Source: Bacteroidales bacterium
Lineage (GTDB): Bacteria > Bacteroidota > Bacteroidia > Bacteroidales > VadinHA17
Reading direction: 5' to 3'
Assembly (NCBI GenBank): GCA_016715075.1
Contig: JADKBK010000042.1
Coordinates: forward strand, 124,001-188,000
DNA length: 64,000 bases
Part shown: piece after piece, positions 46,991 to 56,861 of the stretch
How the letters are laid out: the number at the start of each line of letters is the position of its first letter
Numbering within the stretch: the first letter of the stretch is position 1
Notes under the pieces: generated by a model
Databases searched by the model: none
Told to the model about the DNA's origin: nothing
The model's input: only the letters and a program-made list of their open reading frames with translations
Translations under genes and position numbers: made by a program

Positions 46991-47974
46991 TCATTTCAGG
47001 TACTTCTCAAAAAAAACATTCATCTGCTGCTGCGAATAATCATTTACCCTCTGAACTACATCCATCGTATGGGGCCATAACGGAAGACGGCAATAAAAGC
47101 CCGGAATACCAAGTTTATCAAGATCTGCCTTTAATGAATCAGACTGACTTACAGGAACCAGCTCATCTGATGTTCCATGAAGGATCATTGTCGGAGGGTC
47201 GGATTTATCAAGATAGTGTTTTGGAGAAGCTTCGATGAAGAGCTGGGGAGCTTCATCATACGTATGGTTGAGAAATGAAGTTACAAGCTCATGGTTCCTC
47301 GCATATTCAGTAGTAAGATCATAAGGGCCGTATATATCAACAACAGCTCTTATCCTGTGAATTTGAGAGCTATCGCTTTCTGCAGCAGCTCTTTTCCAGC
47401 CATAACCGGCCAGGAGTGCCAGATGTCCGCCTGCCGATCCTCCTATTACAGCGATCCTGTCAGGATCATAACCATACTTCTGACCGTTATTATAAAACCA
47501 GGCCACTGCGTCTGTAATATCTTCAGCACAGGCAGGATACGGAGCATCCTTCAGCAATCTATATGATACTGTAGCAGTTATATATCCTTTTTTTGCGAAG
47601 GCAACAAGGTAAACCAGATAATCCTCCCTGTTACCACCCCTCCATCCGCCTCCGTGAATAAAAACAAGCAAAGGCGCAGGTTTAGCCACGTTCTTAGGTA
47701 TATACATATCCAGCTGCAGTGACTTTCCTCCAATATTTTTGTATTCAATATTTTTGATCTCTTCAATATCAGAAGGTATATCAGGGGTTTTATTTATCAG
47801 GGCTTCCAGTCCGGTCCATACCGCAATGTAATCCGCAACAACGAAATGATATCCTACAGGCGGTTTTTTAGGATTTAATAGTGCCCATACCCTTGGTGTG
47901 ATCATCAGCAGAAGGAGAATAATGAATAATGCCAGGAGGCCAAGAAGAATGCGTTTTATAATCTTTAGTTTCAT
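46991..47974 (-). CDS. Alpha/beta-hydrolase, BD-FAE/esterase-lipase type
   Basis: 327 residues with an N-terminal hydrophobic anchor (about 8-25). The hormone-sensitive-lipase/BD-FAE fold is evident: oxyanion motif FIHGGGWRGG (HGGG at 107-110), nucleophile VIGGSAGGHLALLAG (Ser180), acid region PPTMILHGTSDELVP and His in LWPHTMDVV. It probably removes acyl groups (acetyl, feruloyl or fatty acyl) from a periplasmic substrate. It is transcribed toward the plus-strand operon and lies 54 bp downstream of the third ceramidase-like gene. Confidence 0.88.
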   Translation of the reverse strand: MKLKIIKRILLGLLALFIILLLLMITPRVWALLNPKKPPVGYHFVVADYIAVWTGLEALINKTPDIPSDIEEIKNIEYKNIGGKSLQLDMYIPKNVAKPAPLLVFIHGGGWRGGNREDYLVYLVAFAKKGYITATVSYRLLKDAPYPACAEDITDAVAWFYNNGQKYGYDPDRIAVIGGSAGGHLALLAGYGWKRAAAESDSSQIHRIRAVVDIYGPYDLTTEYARNHELVTSFLNHTYDEAPQLFIEASPKHYLDKSDPPTMILHGTSDELVPVSQSDSLKADLDKLGIPGFYCRLPLWPHTMDVVQRVNDYSQQQMNVFFEKYLK

Positions 47975-48028
47975 AACTAAATGTATATAATTGAATTACC
48001 CCTGCATTGCAAGTTGATATTTCGAAGG

Positions 48029-49591
48029 TTATTCAGGTTTGTTTAATTCGGAAAACATCTCTTTGAGCCTGCCATGCAAAATCGGACCTGTTTCCGGGCC
48101 CAATGAGTTTTCCTCGCCATATGGAGAATCACTTCTGCCATATGCCCAGGGCGCTTCTACATCCCATTGACTTTTAGGAATAATATAACCAATCTCATCA
48201 TTGGCAAGACAGAATACAAATTTATATTTACCCGACATCATTTCTCTTACTGACGGAACTTCGACGGGTTGAATGCCAAAATCGCCCTCAGACGGTGCTT
48301 CAACACCGCCATTAATGATCTCAGGATAGACTTCGCCAGGTATGGTAACGAATGATAATGGCCCTAAATTAAAGACAGAGAGCTCAGTTCGCATCTTCAT
48401 CCAACCTACAGTGCCCCTGTTCAGAATGCCTGTAGCTGTTGCCAGCTTGAACATGACATTCCTTATTGGAAGAGCCAATCCTCTTACAATAAGTGATATA
48501 CTTGCAGAATCTATCACTTCGGCAGGCTTTTTCATAGCATTCAGTGCAAGCAAAGCTAACTGCTTTCCCTCTGCATCAGCTTTTTCGTAGGAGGGTTCCT
48601 TTATTTCAGCGCCGGAGAACGGATCTATTATTCCCAAACTCGGATGAGTTGTCATCAGACCTCCTATGGCCCCGTTAATAAATACCGCAATGCCGCCAAT
48701 GCCAGGTTTGACAAGTGAATCACCCTGATACACTCCTTTTTCAACATACTCACGGAAATAGTGTGGGAAATCAGAAGTGATCAGCAGGTTTTCACTCCAT
48801 AATGTTTCACCATGGTCAGCCCACGAAAGAAGTGAACCGAGGATCTCCCCTGTTTTACTGTCAACAGCCTTTATAAATCGCAAACCTGAATCAAACACTT
48901 CCGGCTTTCGTGTATCCTTTACCAGGGGAATGGCGCCTGTTAAGTCTTCGGAGATCTCAAGACGGGCCTGGCGCATATTTTTTACTGCATCTGTTACTGA
49001 CTTTGCAGTCTGATTCTTAACATATTCCATATACTCCTTATTAATCCCGCTGCTGAAAGGTGATTTACCCCATAGCCCTAATAAGTCAGGGCCTTCATGA
49101 GTATGAGTTGAAGTTATTATAGTATATGTAACTGCCGCTTCAGGGGGAATCAAAGAACGGATATCGATAATATCATTATTCATGAATCCGATTGCATCAA
49201 GTACTACTATTGCGATCCTTGTACTGCCATCATCCAGCACCATGGTCCTGGCCCACAGGTCATCATGAATACCATTGGCCGCCCTGCTGTTACCAAAGCC
49301 GGCGATCCAAACCGGATCAAAAACTCCATTACCATTCCCGTCAGTAAAAGTATCTCCCTTTTTGGGTTCATATTCAGCATTATGGTTGTTATCTGTCCAT
49401 CTGTCAGGCACTTCAGGAGTTATTGGTATGGCAGCAAATCCTGCACTCAGATGACCAGAGCTATTCCCTTTTATCTTTAAGTCGGCTAAATATCCTTTGT
49501 TTCGGTCCTTCATATTTGAACCGCACCAGATTGTTAACAGAATAATAAGCAGTAAAATAAATGATCCTAAATATTTCAGGAAAGTTTTCAT
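48029..49591 (-). CDS. Neutral/alkaline ceramidase-like protein (copy 3)
   Basis: 520 residues with an N-terminal hydrophobic segment ending WCGSN, possibly lipidated at Cys23. It has ceramidase-domain motifs SAGFAAIPITPE, ANGIHDDLWARTMVLDDG, zinc motif STHTHEGPDLLG, SWADHGETL and FINGAIGGLMTTHP. The insertion DTFTDGNGNGVFDPVW near residue 80 resembles an EF-hand-like calcium loop. The C-terminal LANDEIGYIIPKSQWD is conserved with copy 2. It differs from copies 1 and 2 by length and the loop, suggesting a distinct substrate or location. Confidence 0.83.
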   Translation of the reverse strand: MKTFLKYLGSFILLLIILLTIWCGSNMKDRNKGYLADLKIKGNSSGHLSAGFAAIPITPEVPDRWTDNNHNAEYEPKKGDTFTDGNGNGVFDPVWIAGFGNSRAANGIHDDLWARTMVLDDGSTRIAIVVLDAIGFMNNDIIDIRSLIPPEAAVTYTIITSTHTHEGPDLLGLWGKSPFSSGINKEYMEYVKNQTAKSVTDAVKNMRQARLEISEDLTGAIPLVKDTRKPEVFDSGLRFIKAVDSKTGEILGSLLSWADHGETLWSENLLITSDFPHYFREYVEKGVYQGDSLVKPGIGGIAVFINGAIGGLMTTHPSLGIIDPFSGAEIKEPSYEKADAEGKQLALLALNAMKKPAEVIDSASISLIVRGLALPIRNVMFKLATATGILNRGTVGWMKMRTELSVFNLGPLSFVTIPGEVYPEIINGGVEAPSEGDFGIQPVEVPSVREMMSGKYKFVFCLANDEIGYIIPKSQWDVEAPWAYGRSDSPYGEENSLGPETGPILHGRLKEMFSELNKPE

Positions 49592-49648
49592 TGATATGTG
49601 GATATTTTGTATTCAAGATAGTTATAAAATAACGTAAATGCAACATAT

Positions 49649-52337
49649 TCATTTCTTATAATGAACATCCCTCTCAACATCTTCGTTATCGAGCGGAGGT
49701 CCCTGTTCTATTTTTCTCCAGTCAATTGTCCTGTTATACTTTTTCATTGCCAGTTCAGCATCAAATATCCTTGAGTCGTGTTTATCAAGCGTATATGGTG
49801 AATAATCAGGAACCGGAGTGAAGAAATCCTGGAGGAGGGAAGCTGTTACATCAAACTGATTGACGTATTGAACATCCAGAATGTTATATATAGTTTTCAA
49901 TATTGATCCGAAGTTTGCGTGGGTATGGGAAACATATCCTCTTTTTACATAAGGTCCTGCCATCATAAGAACGGAACGGTGAGCATCAATATGGTCTACT
50001 CCGCCCTGTGGGTCATCCTCTGTAATTATTACAAGCATATCCTTCCAGTATTTTGTCCTCGACAGGAAGTGCAGTATCCGTCCAACGGCAAGATCGTTGT
50101 CAGCCATAAAGGATTGGGAATGGAGATAACCGTCTTCAGGTCTGATGGAGGCTCCATGATCATTAGGTACCTGCATTGCTATCAGCGACGGAAGCTTCTC
50201 CTTGCCGGTGATCCATTTTTCCGTAAACTCCTTTTCAAACTGATCCATTCTGTATTGGTCGGGGATATTCATATTAAACCCGGCATAATCATGACTTGTC
50301 CTAGTAAACAGTGCTTTCTGCATAGGAACCATTACACCATGAGCGCCTCCTGTATTTGTATCATACCATTCTTCGCGGGTATGTGCTGTTTCATTTGCCT
50401 CACCGAAATTATAGAATGATACATTTTGTCTCTCCATGGCTTCCCACAGGCCACCCCGTTCCGCATAATCTTCAGGATCCATACTTCCGGTCGAACCCGG
50501 ATGTCTTCTTCCCGGGGCTTTGGAAAAGAGTCCGGCCGTTTTCGTAACACTTGAATTTACTTCCACCCATTCATTCGGAATAACCCCCATCATCCAGTGA
50601 TGCCCGTGAATGGAGGCATCGCTGTCGCAGTAATAATTATCTGAAAAGGCAAATTGTCTGGCTGCCTTATGATGGTTTGGGGAAATTCTGAGATCTGGAA
50701 ATTCCTTTCTCCACAATTCAGGCAGTGTATATTCGCAATTTACTCCATATCTGGCAAGGGTACTGTCTCCGTTTGCATTCTTAAACTGCCCGAAGATCTC
50801 GTCATAGGTCCTGTTCTCCTTTGTAATATAAACAATGTGTTTAATTGGTGACTTGTGCAATCCTGGCAGAGCTGGCATTGGGTTTTTCTTATCGTCGATG
50901 ATAGCTGCAGAGACAAAAGTATTATCAATCACCTGTTTGGAGAATTTTGACAATAGTTCATTATCAGGTACCTTGACTCTCTGAAAACTGCCTAACTGAA
51001 TGTCACCGATATAGTATCCCTGCGGCGGTACAATAAACCCCTGCCCTCCATTAGGGCCAGCTCCAAGACCCCTGCAGGTTATTATATACAGCTCTTTCTC
51101 ATCAGGGGACAGTTTAACTCTTGTGGGTCCCCAACAGGAAGGGATCAATCCCTTCGACCGCCACTGAATTGAATCCAAGCAGTGCAACGTAGAGAGTCTT
51201 TTCATCTTTCGACAGAGTAAGCCCGAATGGCAATAATCCACGGTATTTGTCAATCCGTTTGTCAACAAGTATCGGAATATGGCCGGTAATCTTATGGTTC
51301 TTATAGTCTATTACAGAAATGTTGTCATTGGTGGCATTGGAGACATATGCATATTTAGTTCCAACAGCCAGTGAATTAGGACTTGCACCGCCTACAACTT
51401 CCGCATCTTCTATCATTTGTCCTATCTGATAGCCGGTCTTGAACTTATCAACAACCATATTGTTCTGAAGATCAACTGTAAAAACGCTCATTGCATCGGG
51501 ATGCAGGGGGCTGCCTACACCTGGCACGTCTCTTCCTTCCACGACAGTACCGTTAACAGATTCAGGAGTATTGTCTCCATAAGGATGATGAGAAATCAAA
51601 AGCGAATCATAATTTTCAGGAGTAGCTCCTGTTATGAGGGGATATGCATACATTCCTACATGTGCGATAAAAGCTGTCTTCCTGTCAGGACTGATGGAGA
51701 GGCCGAATGGCTGACGGCCAACATTCACGGATGCTGTTATCTTCCTGGATTTCAGATCAAGACGAACCATCCTGAAATTTCCTCTGTCGAGTACAATAAG
51801 TTCATTTTCAGGCTCATTATAGACAAGGTCGGATGTAAAACTGTCTTTGAAATCAATATCTCCGACTCTTCCGTTCAGAGAAATCGAATCAAGACGCGAA
51901 AAACTGTTTATATCATAGATAATGATGGCTCCATTATCGCCACCGCTCAGGAAAACAGTTTTTGAGTCAGATGCAAAGGCAACCCCAAGATAGGAACCAG
52001 CGGAAAGCGGTGATTTTATGCGGCCATCATAACTGGGGACTCTTGTGGAGGCAAGTGAGACAAGGTCGATAATTGTAAAAACACCATCGTGAAGTGTGAC
52101 AGCTTTTTTTCCATCAGGAGCAATGGCTATGCCGAACGGATCATCGGTGATCCGCAGCAAATCGCCGGCAGGTGTAAGAAACCTGCCGCTTGGCAATATT
52201 GTTGTACCTCCCATTTTAATTTCTGATATCCTCTCGCCAGCAGGAACAGTAAGAACTTCAACTTTTTTTTGAGAATATAATTGATTACAAAAAGCTGAAA
52301 AAAGCAGGATGCCCATTATCCGAGTTACAGAGATCAT
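49649..52337 (-). pseudogene. Bifunctional YncE-like propeller/phosphoesterase protein, one frameshift
   Basis: Joined over one extra G near 51165, it forms 895 residues. The N-terminal half (signal peptide, then about 30-400) is a YVTN/YncE-like seven-bladed propeller: LPSGRFLTPAGDL, DDPFGIAIAPDGKKAV, VGRQPFGLSISPDRKTAFI, SPNSLAVGTKYAYVSNATNDNISVID. After GFNSVAVEG the corrected frame gives LIPSCWGPTRVKLSPDEKE, leading to the phosphoesterase domain: KHIVYITKENRTYDEIFG, DLRISPNHHKAARQFAFSDN, HGHHWMMG and VIITEDDPQGGVDHIDAHRS. This pairing is a known architecture in Bacteroidota; the second domain resembles acid phosphatase/phospholipase C-type enzymes. Both half-frames are otherwise clean. 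Confidence 0.88.
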
Positions 52338-52472
52338 GATTTTTAATTTTTTTTCCGGGTTAATAAATAGAATTCAATCGGGTTAGAAATAAAAGCAATA
52401 AATCCCATAATAGATATATTTTCACTATTAATATTTTGTTACATCACCATCAGAATATAACCATATAACAAT

Positions 52473-54767
52473 CTATTTCTGACCTGAAGGCTGAATTACA
52501 TTAAGATAACGTGCCATCCAGTATGGCCAGAGCCAGAATACCGGTTCCCTGACCTGGGAAGCATTTCCCTGAACTGCAGACCATGGGTTTTTATCCCATC
52601 TCACCGTCGATCTTTCGCTTGCTGATGGAAGCTCTTCAACCTGAATCTCTTCAAGGATAGGTTTTCGTACGATATGAACATCTTCACGCAGTGTATGATC
52701 AATTGGCCAGTCGACAAGATCCAGTGGCGTATCTCTTAAAAATTCAACCGATTGTCTCGTATTTACTTTATTCCCTGTTGCAAATGCATAAGTAAAATTG
52801 TTAATGAGATTTTCTCCGGCTTCCTGGCTATTCATCCATTCATCAGCAAGATCTCTGTAGAATTTTTTCAGTTCAGGATCTTCTTCATATTTTATCAATA
52901 TTGGGAAAAGATATCCCTCCATTGTACGGTCAAAATAAATCTGCCATGCAGGATTTTTAGAATTCAGATGAGAAGCATTTTCAAGATAGCCCTCCTCTTT
53001 TATTAGATGTTTGTATTCTTTTTCATATTTATCATCTCCTGTTATATGAGCAGCAAATTTAAGATATGCCAGAAGCTCCATTGAGTTCAGGCTTTTCTCT
53101 GAGGCCCAGTCAGGATCATTATTCAGCTGTTCCGGTGACCATACAGACCATCTTGTATGAGTACCGTCAATATCAATCAGGTTATACCCTGTCCTTATCA
53201 GGCAATCCATTATCCTCCTGACATGATTCCTGATCAATACCTTTTCCTCTTCATCAGCAGCAAGTTCGTAGTAGAAAAAATAACTCATCATATGTCCGTC
53301 CATCTCATCACTGCTTGTGTCCCCTTTCCATAACCACCTTCCGTCTTTCGACTTTCTCCATCTCTCTTCAACAGGTTTGTATCGCGGATCCTTTACCAGC
53401 TCTTCCGCAAGCTGTTTTTCATCATATTTCCGGTTTGGATCACTCATTGTTTTCCAGGTCACAGGTATAACTGAACGGGCAAAAAACCCTTCAGTAGCGG
53501 TCACTTCCTGGAGGAACTTAAGGAAATCAAAGGCTTTGCGGGCTTTAGCACGGGCATCAGGATCTCCTGTTGCAGCATATCTGAAACTTTCCATAGCGAG
53601 ATAGCCGCCTGTATATTCACCATCGTTGTCATCGTCGGAATTTTGCCATGTAGCTGTGTCTCCGGGTGTTTCCAGCCTAAGTACTCCGCATGTCCAGGGT
53701 TCCCGCATATGTCTTTTCATTAGCTGATTGTAGAAATCAGTCTCCTTTTCTGCAAGTGTCATTGTCTTCCGTTTAATGGCGCTGACTCCATTTTCGGTTC
53801 CGATCCAGGCGTTTCCTTTGCTGTCAAAGTCAATATCCGTCACCCTGTTGTCTGTGAGCCATCTTCTGCTGAAACGTAACGAATGTGATCCGTCGACTGC
53901 GAACCTCACAACGCCAACATCCGTACCCACCCACATAGCACCATCCGGAGACCTCCCGATACACCTGATATTAGCCGATGGAATTCCGTCTGCAGGTGTC
54001 ATGTTTTCAATCAGATTTACACTGTCTCTTACCGAGACTCCGCCAAGAACACCTGCCCACAATTTTCCATCCCGGTTAAAAGCAATGGCTTTAACATTGC
54101 AGCTTATCAGTTCCGAAACGTCCTGAATAAGCTGTGTCTCACCTTTTCTGCACTTGTACAGCCCTGCATCGGTAGCAACCCATAATGTTCCTTTATTATC
54201 ACTCAGAACATCGCGGACTGAACGGGCAATGCTGTAATTTTGCTTTTCCCAGTTGTTTTCAACAAACCTCCAGATGCCAAATGGGCCGAGTGCATAATCT
54301 CCTTCAATATCGGCACAGATTTCTGAAACCGGAGGAACCGGGCCATCTTCCCTGGTAAGATTATTATCCCTGTACCTGTAAAGCCCATTCCATGCTCCAA
54401 TTAATACGTCACCGCGGGAATTTACAACAACCGAATATGCAGGTCCCCTCTCCTTCCCCGAAATAATCTCTTCCCATTCAGTCGTTACTGCTCCCTTTTT
54501 AAAAACTCCTGAAGCTGTTGCAATCCAAATGTTTGAACCATGATCCACTGCAATGCTCCTTATTTCATTATCACCGGTTTTTACACCTGCACTAAAGGCC
54601 TCGTGGTACTCCTGGACGAAGGGAATATCTGCATAAACGGTATCGCTGGAAATATTTACCAGTTCGCCTCCGGAATGACTGCAAGAATTGAGTGCCGGAA
54701 GCAGAATAATTAGTCCCTTTAACCACAAATAATTTAGTTTTAACAAACCAGTTCCTTTCATAATCAA
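52473..54767 (-). CDS. Sensor-type beta-propeller fused to helical (six-hairpin-like) domain, lipoprotein
   Basis: 764 residues with lipobox ALNSC. Residues about 60-330 contain repeated propeller strands of the two-component-regulator kind: IRSIAVDHGSNIWIATASGVFKK, SVRDVLSDNKGTLWVATDAGLYK, IRCIGRSPDGAMWVGTDVGVVRF, VTDIDFDSKGNAWIGTENGV. Residues about 345-740 are helix-rich with Trp/Tyr and acidic clusters (DDDNDGEYTGGYLAMESFRYAATGD, SSDEMDGHMMSYFFYYELA split here) as in (alpha/alpha)6-barrel hydrolases. No transmembrane or kinase domain follows, so the propeller is not a sensor histidine kinase here. A periplasmic glycan-acting enzyme is likely; the fold of the second half is inferred. Confidence 0.7.
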   Translation of the reverse strand: MIMKGTGLLKLNYLWLKGLIILLPALNSCSHSGGELVNISSDTVYADIPFVQEYHEAFSAGVKTGDNEIRSIAVDHGSNIWIATASGVFKKGAVTTEWEEIISGKERGPAYSVVVNSRGDVLIGAWNGLYRYRDNNLTREDGPVPPVSEICADIEGDYALGPFGIWRFVENNWEKQNYSIARSVRDVLSDNKGTLWVATDAGLYKCRKGETQLIQDVSELISCNVKAIAFNRDGKLWAGVLGGVSVRDSVNLIENMTPADGIPSANIRCIGRSPDGAMWVGTDVGVVRFAVDGSHSLRFSRRWLTDNRVTDIDFDSKGNAWIGTENGVSAIKRKTMTLAEKETDFYNQLMKRHMREPWTCGVLRLETPGDTATWQNSDDDNDGEYTGGYLAMESFRYAATGDPDARAKARKAFDFLKFLQEVTATEGFFARSVIPVTWKTMSDPNRKYDEKQLAEELVKDPRYKPVEERWRKSKDGRWLWKGDTSSDEMDGHMMSYFFYYELAADEEEKVLIRNHVRRIMDCLIRTGYNLIDIDGTHTRWSVWSPEQLNNDPDWASEKSLNSMELLAYLKFAAHITGDDKYEKEYKHLIKEEGYLENASHLNSKNPAWQIYFDRTMEGYLFPILIKYEEDPELKKFYRDLADEWMNSQEAGENLINNFTYAFATGNKVNTRQSVEFLRDTPLDLVDWPIDHTLREDVHIVRKPILEEIQVEELPSASERSTVRWDKNPWSAVQGNASQVREPVFWLWPYWMARYLNVIQPSGQK

Positions 54768-54801
54768 CTTTCTTTTTCAGGAATTATAATCATTACATTT
54801 T

Positions 54802-55416
54802 TTAAGATGACACAGGCCCGGCCCAGCCACACGAACCAATTGAAAATTCAGAAAATTTTGCCCTGAATCCGGATTTTCCCGGACTGCATGCATAAATACC
54901 TATTCTGGCATCCACCAACGGCAGATGCATATGTAACATACGCAGCTGGGAATATTTAGCACCATCAGTGGAATTCTCAATAAGAAAATCCTGTCCTATC
55001 CTGCTCAACCTGTACCACATGGTGCTTATTGATGAAGATATGTCAGTGGTCGCCCAATCTGAGTAACCCAGATTCGTTCCTACTGACCCAAGCCTTGAAA
55101 AGTCGCTGTTCTCATATTCCACCGATGCCTTAATCCAGTTATCATTATTTTGATAGAGTACTATTCCGCACTGATCATAAAGGGTTTTTGACTTGAAATC
55201 TGTTTTTATACTGAAGGTAAAATCGCCCTTTCTTTCCGTGACCAGAGCATGGGCAGTGTCGCTTCTGAAACCATAATAAGTTCTCTGCCAGAAATCAGTT
55301 TCAGGACTGGTGTCAATAGTCAAAACATCTTTCTCAAAAGAAAAATGCACTGGTTGATTTATCCAGAAAAACTCCCTTGAATTAATTATGATAGGTGCAG
55401 ACAGAAATTTATTCAT
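54802..55416 (-). CDS. DUF1349 concanavalin-like protein
   Basis: 204 residues, no signal peptide, so probably cytoplasmic. The beta-jelly-roll of DUF1349 is recognisable: LTIDTSPETDFWQRTYYG, GDFTFSIKTDFKSKTLYDQCGIVLYQN (split), NWIKASVEYEN, SRLGSVGTNLGYSDWAT, WYRLSRIGQDFLIENSTDG and ARIGIYACSPGKSGF. Relatives are called regulation-of-enolase-protein-1-like, without known activity. Its start overlaps the end of a rhamnosidase-like remnant by 8 bp. Confidence 0.85.
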   Translation of the reverse strand: MNKFLSAPIIINSREFFWINQPVHFSFEKDVLTIDTSPETDFWQRTYYGFRSDTAHALVTERKGDFTFSIKTDFKSKTLYDQCGIVLYQNNDNWIKASVEYENSDFSRLGSVGTNLGYSDWATTDISSSISTMWYRLSRIGQDFLIENSTDGAKYSQLRMLHMHLPLVDARIGIYACSPGKSGFRAKFSEFSIGSCGWAGPVSS

Positions 55417-55579
55417 TATCTTTTTTTAAATCTTTCAAAGTAAACTTATACTTACCCGAACCGGTCTTAAATATATGATAATCTTCACTATAACCCTTAT
55501 ATTCTATCTCTCCTGATTCTTTTGCCGGTTTTTCTGATTCACTGATCTCAGCATCTCTGCTTCCGGGAATATATAGTTC
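55409..55579 (-). pseudogene. C-terminal remnant of a GH78 alpha-L-rhamnosidase-like gene
   Basis: Fifty-six codons of clean coding sequence (ELYIPGSRDAEISESEKPAK ... YSEDYHIFKTGSGKYKFTL) start after an in-frame stop and end at TAA overlapping the DUF1349 start. The pattern of a VYIP-like strand, then ESGKP, then EVGSG-Y-F is that of the last beta domain of GH78 enzymes. The rest of 55582-55800 shows no recognisable gene. Assigned as a leftover of a deleted gene. Confidence 0.5.
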
Positions 55580-55800
55580 TTATCCCGTTTAGCCTGTTTA
55601 TGATAATCTGCAATTGGGAATTTTATCGGCATAAGCAGGCAGATATTCAGGAACCGGTAACAATTAATGAGTGTCAGACAAAGAAATGGAAGAAAAACTC
55701 TTTTTTATTATCAATTATTACCAGAATCATATGATATATTAACGAAGAATCGCTGCTGTCTGGGTGAGAAATGCCAGTGACAATAAAATGGATCTTTGTG

Positions 55801-56652
55801 TTACTGAAAATCCTTCCTGTATTCTGAAGGAGTTTTCTTCATAACACACTTGAAATAGTGATTAAAATTGGCAAGATTGCTGTATCCGCACTCATAGCTT
55901 ATCCTGGTTATCTGTTTATCGGTCTGTGCCAGCATTTTGGCAGCCAGTCCAATACGAACATTCTTAACATAGTTCATGAATGTCTGATTTGTCTTTTTCT
56001 TGAAATAACGGCAGAATGAGCCTGGCTCCATATATACCAGCTCAGCGGCCTCTTTCAGTTTGATCCCCGATTGTATATTTTTAAATACATATTCATAGAT
56101 TTTGTTGATCTGGTCGTGGTGCTTGTCGTAGTGGTCGGGGAGTGATGAAGGAAGAGCCAGTTCTTCCTTGTCTTCTATCTGCAGCAGCAGGTTGAAAACC
56201 CTTAATAGTTCAATATATCTTGGAAGGCCTTCAAGTGTTACCATCTTTCTGAGTGTCTGTCCGACTTTTTCGGCTATCTTTCCTCTGAACCAGATACCGT
56301 TCCCGGCGTTCTTCAGAAGTGTCACAACATCATCCAATTCCGGAATGTTGAAGAAATCGGAAGTAATAATGTTTTCATAGAAATGAGTTACGATACACTC
56401 GGAAGGGCTGTTCTCTGCAGTTTCAAGAACATTCCAGCAGTGAGGTATATTGGGACCCAGAAGAACCAGATCTCCTTCAGAATAGCTTGATATACTGTTG
56501 CCTATGATCCTATTCCCGGAACCTGACAGTATATAATTCAGTTCAAAATTCTTATGAGAATGGATCTTATGCGAATTAGGATCCATCCACATCTTCCTGG
56601 TTATAAAGGAGTGTTCATGAGAAACAAATATCTTTTCATAAATGATCTCCAT
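55801..56652 (-). CDS. AraC family transcriptional regulator
   Basis: The ATG at 56652 is preferred (283 residues, MEIIYEKIF); an ATG at 56718 would add a basic, atypical leader. The N-terminal half is a cupin-like sensor (NSHKIHSHKNFELNYILSGSG, SYSEGDLVLLGPNIPHCW), which binds a small ligand. The C-terminal about 100 residues hold the two helix-turn-helix units: GIKLKEAAELVYMEPGSFCR and ITRISYECGYSNLANFNHYF, ending KTPSEYRKDF. It is divergent from the DapA-type lyase gene, with 209 bp between the two starts, and so likely controls that operon and possibly itself. Confidence 0.93.
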   Translation of the reverse strand: MEIIYEKIFVSHEHSFITRKMWMDPNSHKIHSHKNFELNYILSGSGNRIIGNSISSYSEGDLVLLGPNIPHCWNVLETAENSPSECIVTHFYENIITSDFFNIPELDDVVTLLKNAGNGIWFRGKIAEKVGQTLRKMVTLEGLPRYIELLRVFNLLLQIEDKEELALPSSLPDHYDKHHDQINKIYEYVFKNIQSGIKLKEAAELVYMEPGSFCRYFKKKTNQTFMNYVKNVRIGLAAKMLAQTDKQITRISYECGYSNLANFNHYFKCVMKKTPSEYRKDFQ

Positions 56653-56861
56653 AGCAAGCTTTTTAACCTTAAAATGTAAAAATAATTGTTTTTTCCGATT
56701 TCTTAGGTTAAAAATCAATGTAAACAGAACAATATAAAAGAAGTAACGATGTGCATAATAGGGTTACTTTGTAGTATGAATAGTACATTTTCATATAAGA
56801 CTCTTTTTAGCGGACACTTTAAAAAGGTACTGTTAAAACAACAATATAGATCTGAAAACCT

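Noticed and set aside
56653..56718. Upstream ATG adding 22 residues to the AraC regulator
   Set aside because: The extra residues are basic and unlike AraC N-termini; the internal ATG gives a normal cupin start.
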